From contig LADO01000013.1 in the NCBI GenBank assembly GCA_000961595.1, positions 35,309 through 99,308 of the forward strand: DNA of 64,000 nucleotides, read 5' to 3'. The notes beneath the pieces are model-generated. The model was not told the origin of the DNA and did not search any database. It worked only from the letters and a program-made list of their open reading frames with translations. Every line of letters starts with the position of its first letter. Position 1 is the stretch's first letter. Source of the stretch: Peptococcaceae bacterium BRH_c4b. GTDB taxonomy: Bacteria; Bacillota; Desulfotomaculia; Desulfotomaculales; Desulfocucumaceae. Both the position numbers and the translations under genes were made by a program. This document shows, piece after piece, positions 17,535-25,636 of the stretch.

Positions 17535-18173
17535 ATGCCGCTTTTTAAATGCAAATACCTCAGTGATGCCGAAATCTGGTCAAGGATTGAAAATATTACC
17601 GTTGAGCGCGATCAGGTCAGCCACGCCCTGGCGGAGGCTGGGGCGGAGTCTGATTTGCAAGCCATTGCCGGGCTGGCCAGGCGGCTCAGTGAACTGAACC
17701 GCCTTTGTTTTCCTGTTGACAAGTTGAAAGCTCTGTTATCAGATTTGTACGAATTGGAAGAATTACTACAACAGGATATAACGGGGGAAGACGCGGATTT
17801 GCAGAAGCTTCACGAAGAATATACAGATGTCTGCTACGGGGCGGCGGGCGGAGTATACCGTCTGCTGCTGGAGGACGGCTATATAGACGAGGAAAAGGAA
17901 GACGAAACGGATCTGGAAATACTGAATTTTATCAGCTACGCCGGGCCGGAATATGCCTGGCGGCTGGGCATTAATATAGGCATCGACGTGAATGAGGCCC
18001 GGGAACGGCTGGAAAGGCTCATAGGGAAGGGGTTGCTGGAAAAGGTCCAGGGGACAATGCTGGAGGGGTACCACCGGGAGAAGGACTGGGTGAAGCACAT
18101 GAACCACACCTATTACCGTCTGTCCCGGGAGGGCGAGCTTTTCCTGCGGAATCTACGCAGGGAGAGGCTTTAA
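17535..18173 (+). CDS. Winged-helix-like hypothetical protein
   Basis: A 212-residue protein from ATG 17535 (GAGGGG in front; a GTG at 17526 is less likely). The N-terminal half is helical and coiled (ERDQVSHALAEAG..., DKLKALLSDLYELEELLQ). The C-terminal half (LEILNFISYAGPEYAWRLG, NEARERLERLIGKGLLEKV, TYYRLSREGELFLR) reads like a winged-helix domain with a final beta wing, similar to DUF2250-type archaeal/bacterial proteins. It probably acts in regulation. It follows pepF in the same direction with a 29-base gap. I do not recognise a characterised homologue. Confidence 0.6.
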   Translation: MPLFKCKYLSDAEIWSRIENITVERDQVSHALAEAGAESDLQAIAGLARRLSELNRLCFPVDKLKALLSDLYELEELLQQDITGEDADLQKLHEEYTDVCYGAAGGVYRLLLEDGYIDEEKEDETDLEILNFISYAGPEYAWRLGINIGIDVNEARERLERLIGKGLLEKVQGTMLEGYHREKDWVKHMNHTYYRLSREGELFLRNLRRERL

Positions 18174-18221
18174 GCCATATCCAGGGAATCCAAAGGGACT
18201 GTTAACTGTTCGTGTGGAAAA

Positions 18222-19808
18222 TCAAATAAATCTGGGCATTTCATCCATCACTATAATATCTATCACTGCTGGTCGGTCAAGCGCAACAGCCTTTCCAAGC
18301 GCGTCCTTTAGCATATCCGGTTCTTCCAACCTAATTCCTTCCGCCCCGCAGGCTTTGGCGATCAAAGCAAAATCAGGCGTTCTAACATCAACCCCAAACG
18401 GAATCATGCCTTTCTTTTGCATCCTGTGCTTTTCCAATAAATAATTGCTGTTGTTAAAGATGATTACAACTACCGGTAAAGAATAACGGACAGCAGTAAT
18501 TATTTCCTGCATAGTCATGATAAAACAGCCGTCACCGGTTAATACTATGACTTTTTTCCCGGGAGAAGCGACCTTAGCGCCTAATCCAATGGGCAATCCG
18601 CTTCCCATGCACCGCCAGTAATCAGATATAATTACCTTCTGACTTTTGGCGATGAAACTCCGGTCAAACCAGTGCATAAACTCACCAGAGTCAATAGCGA
18701 TAACAGCGTCTTCCGGCAGAACATCATTCAATAATGAAACAACTTTTCGTGGGGAAATAGGCTTTCCCGACAAGTTAGCCTCACTCCGGATCATTTCCAG
18801 CCGGTTATCATGGTGCTTTTTTATTTCATTTTGCCAGTTAGAATCAGGTATTTTCTTTGATAAACCTTCAAACAACTCCATTAAGATTAGAGCCACATCT
18901 CCCGTTAGCGCAAACGCTCTCAAATGATGGGCAATATTTTGAGGGCGGGTATCTATTTGCAATACTGTGACATGAGCCGGTATAAACTTGTGTTCGTAGG
19001 GACTGGCCCCGATTAATAGAATACAATCAGACTGTTGTAAAAGAGGCGGGATATGCGCCTCGCCCAGCCCGCCTAAAAGGATATCTTCCGTGTCAGGGAA
19101 AATTCCCCTTGCACCCTGGGCCGGGATAATTCCCGCCCCAATTCTACATGCTAACTGGAAAACCGTATCCTTATAAGCAATGGCAGCTTTGCCTGTGATA
19201 ATAATAGGCTTATGACAATAATCCATGGCTTTTATTGCTTCTGCAATGTTTCCGGAAATACCGGGCGGACAAGGGTAACCCAGGTCAGGAATATTATAAT
19301 CTTTTACCGGACTTAAAAAAATGTCTTTAGGTACTGAAATATGGCAGGGAACACTGTCTCCTGTGGCTTTTTCAAAAGCTACTTTTAAGGTCTCCGCTGC
19401 TGATTCCGGCCTGGTAAGAAGTGTAGTCAAGCCTGTTACCGGAGCAAATAACTGCTGCTGCTCGAAATATTGTTTTGTGTTGGTGGACAGTTTGGAGGTT
19501 TCAACCTGCCCCGTGATAATCAGCATGGGTACGCCGTCACGATAAGCATCGGCCACGCCGTTTAACAGATTAATCGCCCCGGGTCCCTCTGTAGCCAAGC
19601 AAACGCCCGGCCTGCCCGTCACCCTGGCCTCTCCGCAGGCCATGAAAGAGGCGCCTTGCTCATTGGCCGTGCTGATAAATTTTATCTCTTCCTGTTTTCC
19701 CAGGGCATCCATAAAGGGTAAAATGGCATCCCCGGAAACTCCGTAAATGTTTTTAACGCCCCATTGCGCCAATAGCTTTAATAGAAGCTGTGCAACAGTT
19801 TGGCCCAA
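18222..19808 (-). CDS. ThDP-dependent enzyme (pyruvate oxidase / acetolactate synthase family)
   Basis: A 528-residue protein. It has the N-terminal ThDP pyrimidine domain with catalytic Glu in STANEQGASFMACG near residue 50, a central domain (DCILLIGASPYEHKF), and the C-terminal ThDP-binding motif GDGCFIMTMQEIITA...IIFNNSN (GDG-X~25-NN). FAD-binding residues of a pyruvate oxidase cannot be confirmed by eye, so the reaction (oxidase, decarboxylase or acetolactate synthase) stays open. It is divergent from the gluconate-dehydrogenase-like operon. Part of the gene is duplicated as a decayed copy at 22750-22883. Confidence 0.88.
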   Translation of the reverse strand: MGQTVAQLLLKLLAQWGVKNIYGVSGDAILPFMDALGKQEEIKFISTANEQGASFMACGEARVTGRPGVCLATEGPGAINLLNGVADAYRDGVPMLIITGQVETSKLSTNTKQYFEQQQLFAPVTGLTTLLTRPESAAETLKVAFEKATGDSVPCHISVPKDIFLSPVKDYNIPDLGYPCPPGISGNIAEAIKAMDYCHKPIIITGKAAIAYKDTVFQLACRIGAGIIPAQGARGIFPDTEDILLGGLGEAHIPPLLQQSDCILLIGASPYEHKFIPAHVTVLQIDTRPQNIAHHLRAFALTGDVALILMELFEGLSKKIPDSNWQNEIKKHHDNRLEMIRSEANLSGKPISPRKVVSLLNDVLPEDAVIAIDSGEFMHWFDRSFIAKSQKVIISDYWRCMGSGLPIGLGAKVASPGKKVIVLTGDGCFIMTMQEIITAVRYSLPVVVIIFNNSNYLLEKHRMQKKGMIPFGVDVRTPDFALIAKACGAEGIRLEEPDMLKDALGKAVALDRPAVIDIIVMDEMPRFI

Positions 19809-19968
19809 GCTTCAGTCCTCCTGTAATGAAATATTGTTATTTTATGGTGCCCCAATTAATATCTTTAATTTCATGCAAAAATTAGAAAGAATTAATTTAT
19901 TGGATATTATTTATCAATGCCGGTAATTACTAAATTAAATATATTTTGGAATGTCAGGAGGTTTGTAT

Positions 19969-20361
19969 ATGTGGGACGGTTGGCCGATAACCCGGGTTAT
20001 TTTACTGTTTACCGGGATTGCTTTGCTGATGATATCTCTGCAAGTAACCCTTTTTCACTACCGCCAGAATTTCAGGCACTGGGCCATGTATGGCCCGGTG
20101 GTGGGAGGGCCTGTGCTTGGGCTTTTATCCATACTTTTAGTTTTTTATAACGCGCCGGCGTTGCGTAGCGTGCTATTGGTTTTATTATACGCCGGGGTGG
20201 TTTTAGGGATAACCGGTTCTGCCCTGCATATCAATGGCATTGGTCAGCGTGTTGGCGGCTACGAGCAATCGCAAAATTATCTAATCGGCCCGCCACTTAC
20301 TCTGCCCATGATGGTTGCAGCCATGAGCATACTGGGTTTGATTGCCCTGTACTGGAGGTAA
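19969..20361 (+). CDS. Small four-helix membrane protein of the GMC oxidoreductase operon
   Basis: About 130 residues from ATG 19969 (RBS CAGGAGG at 19955-19961). Four hydrophobic segments are visible (VILLFTGIALLMISLQVTLF, MYGPVVGGPVLGLLSILLVF, LLVLLYAGVVLGITGSAL, LTLPMMVAAMSILGLIALYW). No haem ligands or known motif. It is the first gene of an operon with a gluconate-2-dehydrogenase subunit-3-like protein and a GMC flavoprotein, so it may be the membrane anchor of that dehydrogenase; this is inference from position. Confidence 0.7.
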   Translation: MWDGWPITRVILLFTGIALLMISLQVTLFHYRQNFRHWAMYGPVVGGPVLGLLSILLVFYNAPALRSVLLVLLYAGVVLGITGSALHINGIGQRVGGYEQSQNYLIGPPLTLPMMVAAMSILGLIALYWR

Positions 20362-20365
20362 AACA

Positions 20366-20974
20366 ATGCAGGAAAACAGGACAAGGTACCCGTCCTATGA
20401 TGTGCTAAATGAAAAAGATCAATGGGATGAACATACCCGTGAGATTGTTATAAAGCGCCTGGGTCCGTTCCCTAAAAATAAGTTTCTGAAAGAACATGAA
20501 GCAGAAATGATTTATGCCATAGCCAGGCATGTTGTATACGACCAGCGTAAGGAAATACTGGATTACGTTGTCCACCACCTGGATAATACACTTTCTTCCC
20601 CCATGGGAGAAAATCAGCGCAAGGTGGGTACACCGGAGCAAAAAATTCTTGTGCGCCGGGGATTAAAAGCTACCGATAATCTGGCAAAAGAACAATATGG
20701 AGCCCCCTTTCTTAAAATTGATGTTCAACAGCAGTTCTCCATTCTGGATGATCTTGCCCGGGGAAAGGCCATGACGTCGGAAGATTGGCAGGGTATACCC
20801 CAAAAAGAGTTTTTTAAAAAGCTGGCTACTGAAATAGTAAACGCCTACTATTCACACCCGACTGTCTGGTCGGAAATAGGATACGGCGGTCCTGCGTATC
20901 CCCGTGGATATGTGCGCGTGGAAATGGGACTTACCGATCCCTGGGAGGCGAAGCGCGATGCCAAAGAGTCATGA
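20366..20974 (+). CDS. Gluconate 2-dehydrogenase subunit 3-like protein
   Basis: A 202-residue protein from ATG 20366 (GGAGG upstream), starting right after the membrane protein's stop. It contains the subunit-3 core: FLKEHEAEMIYAIARHVV, LDYVVHHLDNTL, and IVNAYYSHPTVWSEIGYGGPAYPRGY, the typical 'YY.HP..W.E.G..GP.Y..GY' end. There is no Tat signal, so the complex probably stays cytoplasmic or faces the cytoplasm. It overlaps the next gene by 17 bases. Family knowledge: the small subunit that supports the GMC flavoprotein in sugar-acid oxidation. Confidence 0.82.
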   Translation: MQENRTRYPSYDVLNEKDQWDEHTREIVIKRLGPFPKNKFLKEHEAEMIYAIARHVVYDQRKEILDYVVHHLDNTLSSPMGENQRKVGTPEQKILVRRGLKATDNLAKEQYGAPFLKIDVQQQFSILDDLARGKAMTSEDWQGIPQKEFFKKLATEIVNAYYSHPTVWSEIGYGGPAYPRGYVRVEMGLTDPWEAKRDAKES

Positions 20975-22589
20975 TTTTGTGAAACATAACTGTGACCACT
21001 ACGACGGCCATTGTTATGACCACCTGGATAAAAGAAAATACGGTGACGAGGCGGATATTTGTATAGTAGGCGCGGGGGCGGCCGGTGGAGTACTGGCTTA
21101 CGGGTTGAGTCGGGCCGGTTTTAAAGTGGTGGCTATTGAGGCGGGGCCTTTTTGGAATCCTCAAACCGACTTCGCCAGTGATGAGTTATCCATGCAGAGC
21201 CTGGCCTGGAATGATACCCGTCTGGTGGCAGGCAACGACCCCCTGGCCATGGGACACAACAATTCCGGCCGGGGTGTGGGCGGCGGTACTGTACATTTTA
21301 CCGGTGTGTTTTACCGTTTTCACGAAAGTGACTTTAAAGTTAAAACCCTGGACGGAGTGGCGGATGACTGGCCCATTACTTATCAGGATCTCGATCCCTA
21401 TTATGAAAAAATAGAAAGGGATATAGCAGTATCCGGTCCTAAACACTTTCCCTGGGGACCATTTCAGGGGCCATATCCGTATCCGGAAAGGGAGCCCATC
21501 AGTGCCAACGCCGAGGTTTTCCGCAAAGGCTGTGAGAAACTCGGTATCAGGAGCGTGGTGGCTCCGCTGGCCATTAATTCAGGCCCTTTTGACGGGCGGC
21601 CACCTTGCATTAACAGAGGGTTTTGTAACCAGGGCTGCAAGCCCAATGCCAAGTTCAGCACATTGATTCACCATATTCCCAAAGCCATCGGGCAAGGCGC
21701 CGAAGTGCTCAGCGACTGTATGGTAACACAGGTTCATGTGGATAAGGCAGGAAAAGTAACCGGCGTTACCTTTGTGCATGATGGCAAGGAATTTTTCCAA
21801 AAGGCCAAAATCATCATCCTGGCGGGCTACTGTATCGAAACTCCAAGGCTTTTGATGCATTCGGCCTGTCCCCTGTTTCCCAACGGGCTGGCCAACAGCA
21901 GCGGCATGGTAGGCAAGGCTCTGATGACCCACAGTGGGCATGACGTTTACTGCAAGTTCCACGATGAGGTGCGCATATACAAGGGAACCCCTGTGCTTGC
22001 GGCGACCCAGGAATTTTATGAAACCGATTTATCCAGGGGGTTCGTAAGGGGCTATACGTTAAACGCTCACGGCTCCAGACCTCTGGGCCTGGCTAAGAAC
22101 CTGGTTTCCAAAGCGGGCAACTGGGGAGAAAAACTTTATGACATCATGCGGGATTTCAATTTTTATGCGCAGGTTACTCTGGTGGGAGAGGTGCTGCCCA
22201 GTTTAAATAATAGTGTAACGTTAAGTGATGAAAAGGATGAATACGGGATGCCCCGGCCTCTGGTAACCTTTAGTTACGGTGAGAACGACAATAAATTAAT
22301 AGCGCACGGTGTTGGGAAAGCGCAGGAAATACTGGAAGCAATAGGCGGTGAGCCTGCTTTTGTCATCCCTGATACCGGTCATCTGTTGGGTGCCTGCCGG
22401 ATGGGAAATGACCCGTCCAACTCCGTGGTGGATGGATTTTGCCGCAGTCATGATATCCCCAACCTTTATATCTGTAGCGCCAGCGTTTTCGTGACTTCCG
22501 GCGGGGGTAATCCAACGGAAACGGTCATGGCCATAGCGGCAAGAACTGCGGATTATATCGTAGAAGAAGCCCGTAAAAATAGTTATTAA
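20958..22589 (+). CDS. GMC-family oxidoreductase (gluconate 2-dehydrogenase flavoprotein-like)
   Basis: A 543-residue flavoprotein from ATG 20958 (GGGAGG seven bases upstream), overlapping the previous gene. The ADP-binding fold is DICIVGAGAAGGVLAYGLS...VVAIEAG; then GRGVGGGTVHFTGVFYR, a Cys-rich CINRGFCNQGC segment, and the C-terminal GMC signature around ICSASVFVTSGGGNPTETVM. It probably oxidises a sugar acid or polyol and passes electrons to the membrane through the two preceding small proteins. No cytochrome c subunit is present, unlike the classic three-subunit enzyme. Confidence 0.88.
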   Translation: MPKSHDFVKHNCDHYDGHCYDHLDKRKYGDEADICIVGAGAAGGVLAYGLSRAGFKVVAIEAGPFWNPQTDFASDELSMQSLAWNDTRLVAGNDPLAMGHNNSGRGVGGGTVHFTGVFYRFHESDFKVKTLDGVADDWPITYQDLDPYYEKIERDIAVSGPKHFPWGPFQGPYPYPEREPISANAEVFRKGCEKLGIRSVVAPLAINSGPFDGRPPCINRGFCNQGCKPNAKFSTLIHHIPKAIGQGAEVLSDCMVTQVHVDKAGKVTGVTFVHDGKEFFQKAKIIILAGYCIETPRLLMHSACPLFPNGLANSSGMVGKALMTHSGHDVYCKFHDEVRIYKGTPVLAATQEFYETDLSRGFVRGYTLNAHGSRPLGLAKNLVSKAGNWGEKLYDIMRDFNFYAQVTLVGEVLPSLNNSVTLSDEKDEYGMPRPLVTFSYGENDNKLIAHGVGKAQEILEAIGGEPAFVIPDTGHLLGACRMGNDPSNSVVDGFCRSHDIPNLYICSASVFVTSGGGNPTETVMAIAARTADYIVEEARKNSY

Positions 22590-22749
22590 GAGGGGTGGCA
22601 AATATTCCGTTATTAATGCAAATCTATTGTTTAAGAGCGGGATTACCGTTCAATTCAGTTTCTTTTGCGCCGGAAAGGAGATGCAGCGTCCTTTAATAGG
22701 GCTGCGTATTTTCGGCACCCAGGGCATGATTTACCTGGAATTTTTTATT

Positions 22750-22883
22750 TCCAGTTAGAATCAGGTTTTTTTCTGATAACCCTCAAGCAACTCGTTTAAA
22801 ATCGGAGCAACATCTCCCGTTAGGCGGACAAGGGTAACCCAGGTCAGGAATATTATAATCATTTGCCGGACTTAACAAGTTGT
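22750..22883 (-). pseudogene. Remnant of a second copy of the ThDP-enzyme gene, with internal deletion
   Basis: Plus-strand text CCAGTTAGAATCAGG...ACATCTCCCGTTAG matches 18838-18907 of the ThDP gene. It then jumps, at about 22822, to GCGGACAAGGGTAACCCAGG...CCGGACTTA, matching 19263-19314. About 355 bases are missing between the two blocks. Orientation is the same as the intact gene. It lies in the 456-base gap after the GMC gene; the rest of that gap shows nothing else. Confidence 0.8.
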
Positions 22884-23045
22884 CTTCAACCTCTTCATGG
22901 TGATTTGCCTCAAGTATCTTTCTCTTGACAGCATTTTACACGTTAGAGAATTCTATTTTGAATATATTGCATATTGTTAACATATTAGTTATTTAAGTAT
23001 GGAAATTTCATGGCTAATAAACTCCTAAACTAGGGATATGGGAAT

Positions 23046-23393
23046 ATGAATAATATATTTTATAAAATTAAGGAATTATTTTCCCGTAGATCCAGGTTAG
23101 ATGAAATCGTTAATAATATTCAGCAATTAGAAAACAAAGTTGAAGAATTAAAAAACAAACTGGTGGAAAAAGAAGTTATCACAATAGAGAGAATTATTAT
23201 TGAAAAACTACACTGTGAAAAAGTAGAAACCAACTATAAAATCGATTCTATTGTTAATGAAAACCTTTCCGGCACTATGAATGTCGGCAATATTTATCCA
23301 TGTTCAAATATTGGCTCCCAACTGGCAAATTGTGAGAAAAAATCCGGCTCACAAAAGACTGAAAAGCCTAAGATTAGTATTCATTATGAATAA
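23046..23393 (+). CDS. GerPC-like spore germination protein
   Basis: A 115-residue protein. Residues ~18-45 form a coiled coil (RLDEIVNNIQQLENKVEEL). This is followed by alternating beta-type sequence VITIERIIIEKLHCEKVET and the motif NENLSGTMNVGN, which matches the 'L.GTLNIG' hallmark of GerPC. Family knowledge: GerP proteins make the spore coat permeable to germinants. Two GerPA/F-like genes and an Hsp20-like gene lie within 1.5 kb. The region is markedly AT-rich compared with the rest of the window. Confidence 0.65.
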   Translation: MNNIFYKIKELFSRRSRLDEIVNNIQQLENKVEELKNKLVEKEVITIERIIIEKLHCEKVETNYKIDSIVNENLSGTMNVGNIYPCSNIGSQLANCEKKSGSQKTEKPKISIHYE

Positions 23394-23403
23394 TTTTCTG
23401 TTG

Positions 23404-23646
23404 TTATATTATTCCATCTGTTTTGTCAACCAAATCGTTATCCCATAAATCAATACTGTTTGAAAAATCCTTGCTCAAATCAGGATGGCTTTGTAAAATT
23501 ATAATTCCGTCACCCATGTTCATCGAATTATCCCCGGCTGAAATTCTAAAATTATATTTATTGGTATTAATTACTACGGCTCCGGAATTTATATTTGAAC
23601 CATTATTAATGGACGATATCTTAATTACTGGAAAAAAAAGGGGCAT
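23404..23646 (-). CDS. GerPA/GerPF-like spore protein
   Basis: An 80-residue protein on the opposite strand to its neighbours. The start is ATG at 23646 (AGGAGGG 9 bases upstream), giving MPLFFPVIKISSINNGSN. The pattern I.SINNGS.INSG..., followed by ISAGDNSMNMGDGIII, is the GerPA/PF signature (Gly/Asn-rich beta turns, 'SG..S.N.GD'). Its 3' end is 10 bases from that of the GerPC-like gene, so the two are convergent. It probably has the same coat-permeability role. A longer upstream frame exists but lacks an RBS. Confidence 0.7.
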   Translation of the reverse strand: MPLFFPVIKISSINNGSNINSGAVVINTNKYNFRISAGDNSMNMGDGIIILQSHPDLSKDFSNSIDLWDNDLVDKTDGII

Positions 23647-23802
23647 CAAAGATCCCTCCTGAAAATTTATATGCAATATAAAATAATATATATTATATTT
23701 TTTCCTTGCAAATGTGAACAAATACTTTTGATGATACGCACTAATTCAAATCACTAATAATAGAATATTTTACAATGGATTTTTGCATAGGAGCTGATAT
23801 TC

Positions 23803-24252
23803 ATGGACGGGCTGGAAAGGATAATACCTTACATAATTTCGTTGCAAAATCAGCTAAACAATTCTAGTGTCGAAAGATTGCAAAACACTGATTTAACAAA
23901 GCTATTAGAAATTGCTGAAAATTTCAGGTATTCTGTACCTGTAATGACAGTTGATACCATTAATGATGAGGTTATAGTTACAGGAACAATCCCAATGATA
24001 TTAAAACCCGAAGATGTTTCTATAAAACTGAACAACGGAGTAATACTCCATATTGAGTGTCTTTGGCATAAAAGTATAAAAGATAAAAGGATTGCACCAG
24101 AGCCGCAAAGATTTAAGAAAAGAATTGAGCTTCCATTTTGTGTAGATCCAGTTACTGTTAAAGCTACATATCAGAATAGAAAGCTGCAAATATCCGCAAA
24201 AAAACTTTCTGAAGAAAGACTAACCAATGTAAAGGTAAAGTTTCTAGACTAG
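23803..24252 (+). CDS. Hsp20/alpha-crystallin-like protein (spore-associated?)
   Basis: A 149-residue protein starting at ATG 23803. After a ~45-residue helical N-terminus, residues ~48-140 show the alpha-crystallin beta-sandwich pattern: VDTINDEVIVTGTIPMI, PEDVSIKLNNGVILHIEC, KKRIELPFCVDPVTVKATYQ and RKLQISAKK, matching strands of the Hsp20 family ('...V.A...GVL.I..PK' position). Divergent from the minus-strand GerP-like gene. Related sHsps such as CotM/CotP sit in spore coats, so a coat role is plausible. A GAGGCCG-TC-CGGCCTC hairpin (24253-24268) lies right behind it. Confidence 0.65.
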   Translation: MDGLERIIPYIISLQNQLNNSSVERLQNTDLTKLLEIAENFRYSVPVMTVDTINDEVIVTGTIPMILKPEDVSIKLNNGVILHIECLWHKSIKDKRIAPEPQRFKKRIELPFCVDPVTVKATYQNRKLQISAKKLSEERLTNVKVKFLD

Positions 24253-24297
24253 GAGGCCGTCCGGCCTCTGGAAGATTCTTCAATTAGGTGGTAATAA

Positions 24298-24495
24298 ATG
24301 GCGCAAATTGTAATTGGCAGTTTAAAGATAAATTGTATTCATTCAGGTGCAGTCCTTAACATAGGGGACATAATCTTTAATATGCCATCAAATAAAATTG
24401 AACTGTCTGCTGGTAATAATTCTTTTTCATCAGGTGATGGATTAACTATAATTGATCAAGAAGAACAATCAACTTCTAACGATGGCAAAACTTAA
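24298..24495 (+). CDS. GerPA/GerPF-like spore protein
   Basis: A 65-residue protein with AGGTGG RBS. The sequence IVIGSLKINCIHSGAVLNIG, then NKIELSAGNNSFSSGDGLTI, matches the GerPA/PF pattern and resembles the gene at 23404-23646 (SAGNNSFSSGDG versus SAGDNSMNMGDG), so the two are paralogues. It follows the Hsp20-like gene and probably shares its transcript. Confidence 0.7.
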   Translation: MAQIVIGSLKINCIHSGAVLNIGDIIFNMPSNKIELSAGNNSFSSGDGLTIIDQEEQSTSNDGKT

Positions 24496-24739
24496 TGATT
24501 AACTAATATGTGATGAAACTAATCGAAGTGTTATCAATTGGTGTACGGGTGGCAAAGCCAGGGTAGTGCCGCGCCAAATCATAACAGATGTTATTTTATT
24601 CCATAGTATGCGACTGAAAATGAATTTGATAATATGTCGTAAAAATTATCTTTTATATTTGATTATGCAAATCTGTTCAATCTGTAATAATTGAAACCTT
24701 TCTTTGAAAAAATAATAAAAAAGAAGGGTGGTTATAAGT

Positions 24740-25033
24740 TTGCAGCATATGAACATGTTCTACCAGCCGAACCAGTTTCAGCAGCAACAGCAGGTAATGC
24801 CGGAACCGCCGAGGGTGATTTCCACCAAAGATCACCTTTATCTGAAAGATGCACTGTCCTGGGAACTGACCGCCATGAAGAAATGTTTTCACTTTGCCAG
24901 GGAAGCCATGGACCCGGAAATTCAAATGGTCCTGGACAGGACGGGGCAAATGCATCTGAAACACTATCTGGTAATTTTAAATCACGTTAATCCGGCCAAT
25001 TCGGCCAACCGCCTGGGAGGTGTAGGACAATAA
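24740..25033 (+). CDS. Spore coat protein, CotF family (first of pair)
   Basis: A 97-residue protein whose likely start is TTG 24740 (AAGAAGGGTGG in front); an ATG at 24749 is the alternative. After a Gln/Pro-rich N-terminus it has the CotF-type helical segment STKDHLYLKDALSWELTAMK, then AREAMDPEIQMVLDRTGQMH, a ferritin-like two-helix hairpin seen in CotF/spore-coat proteins. The next gene starts in the overlap TAATG, so both are translationally coupled. Confidence 0.8.
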   Translation: MQHMNMFYQPNQFQQQQQVMPEPPRVISTKDHLYLKDALSWELTAMKKCFHFAREAMDPEIQMVLDRTGQMHLKHYLVILNHVNPANSANRLGGVGQ

Positions 25034-25380
25034 TGCAACAGCAAAATAAGATACAGAACCCTCAGTCCGGGCTATCGCCGCAGGTAAAAGGCCCGCAGAT
25101 GAACGATAGGGATATGGTGAACGAAACACTGGCCGGCCTGAAGTATATTACAGATAATCTCAACGTTTTTACCAGGGAGGCCAGTCATCAGGCATTGCAC
25201 AGGGACGTCGCGAATATGTTGCTGGAGACTCACGGGCAGACCAGGGAGGTATTCAACCTCATGTTCAGGAAGGGTTGGTATACCCTGGAGCCGGAAGATG
25301 CGCCAAAACTGCAGCAGACACACCAGCAGTTTATAAATTATCAGACCCAGTTCCCCTATAATCCCGGCTTTATGCAGTAA
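25033..25380 (+). CDS. Spore coat protein, CotF family (second of pair)
   Basis: A 115-residue protein whose ATG overlaps the preceding stop (TAATG). The core is MNDRDMVNETLAGLKYITDN, then FTREASHQALHRDVANMLLE and FNLMFRKGWYTLEPEDAPKL, the standard CotF domain with the C-terminal 'GWY.....' motif. Together with the preceding half-size paralogue it forms the common tandem coat-protein pair of clostridia. A strong terminator follows. Confidence 0.9.
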   Translation: MQQQNKIQNPQSGLSPQVKGPQMNDRDMVNETLAGLKYITDNLNVFTREASHQALHRDVANMLLETHGQTREVFNLMFRKGWYTLEPEDAPKLQQTHQQFINYQTQFPYNPGFMQ

Positions 25381-25401
25381 GCACGGGTTGTAAACGGGTC
25401 G

Positions 25402-25453
25402 AGGCGGCGGGCTGCTTTCATTCATCAGAATGGAATGGCAGTCCGCCTTTTGT
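25402..25453 (+). terminator. Terminator of the coat-protein pair
   Basis: A long imperfect stem: AGGCGG/CCGCCT at the base and TTTCATTC/GAATGGAA above it around ATCA, followed by TTTTG. Confidence 0.8.
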
Positions 25454-25636
25454 TTGTTATTCTAAAACGAATATTGTGAAATAGCCCGGAAAAACCGGGA
25501 AGAAGATTCACCGGACTGCTGGTGCCCTGCCGGACTTTCTCTGGTAATATATAGAAACGTGAAGGAAATTGGGGGACTCAGGAAGAAGAATGTCGTGAAC
25601 AACTATAAAGTCCATGTGGAAAGAGGAGTGACAGAA

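Noticed and set aside
18222..19808. Naming the ThDP enzyme as IlvB or PoxB
   Set aside because: Motifs are shared across the family and no ilvN/ilvC or respiratory partner is adjacent, so no specific name is supported.
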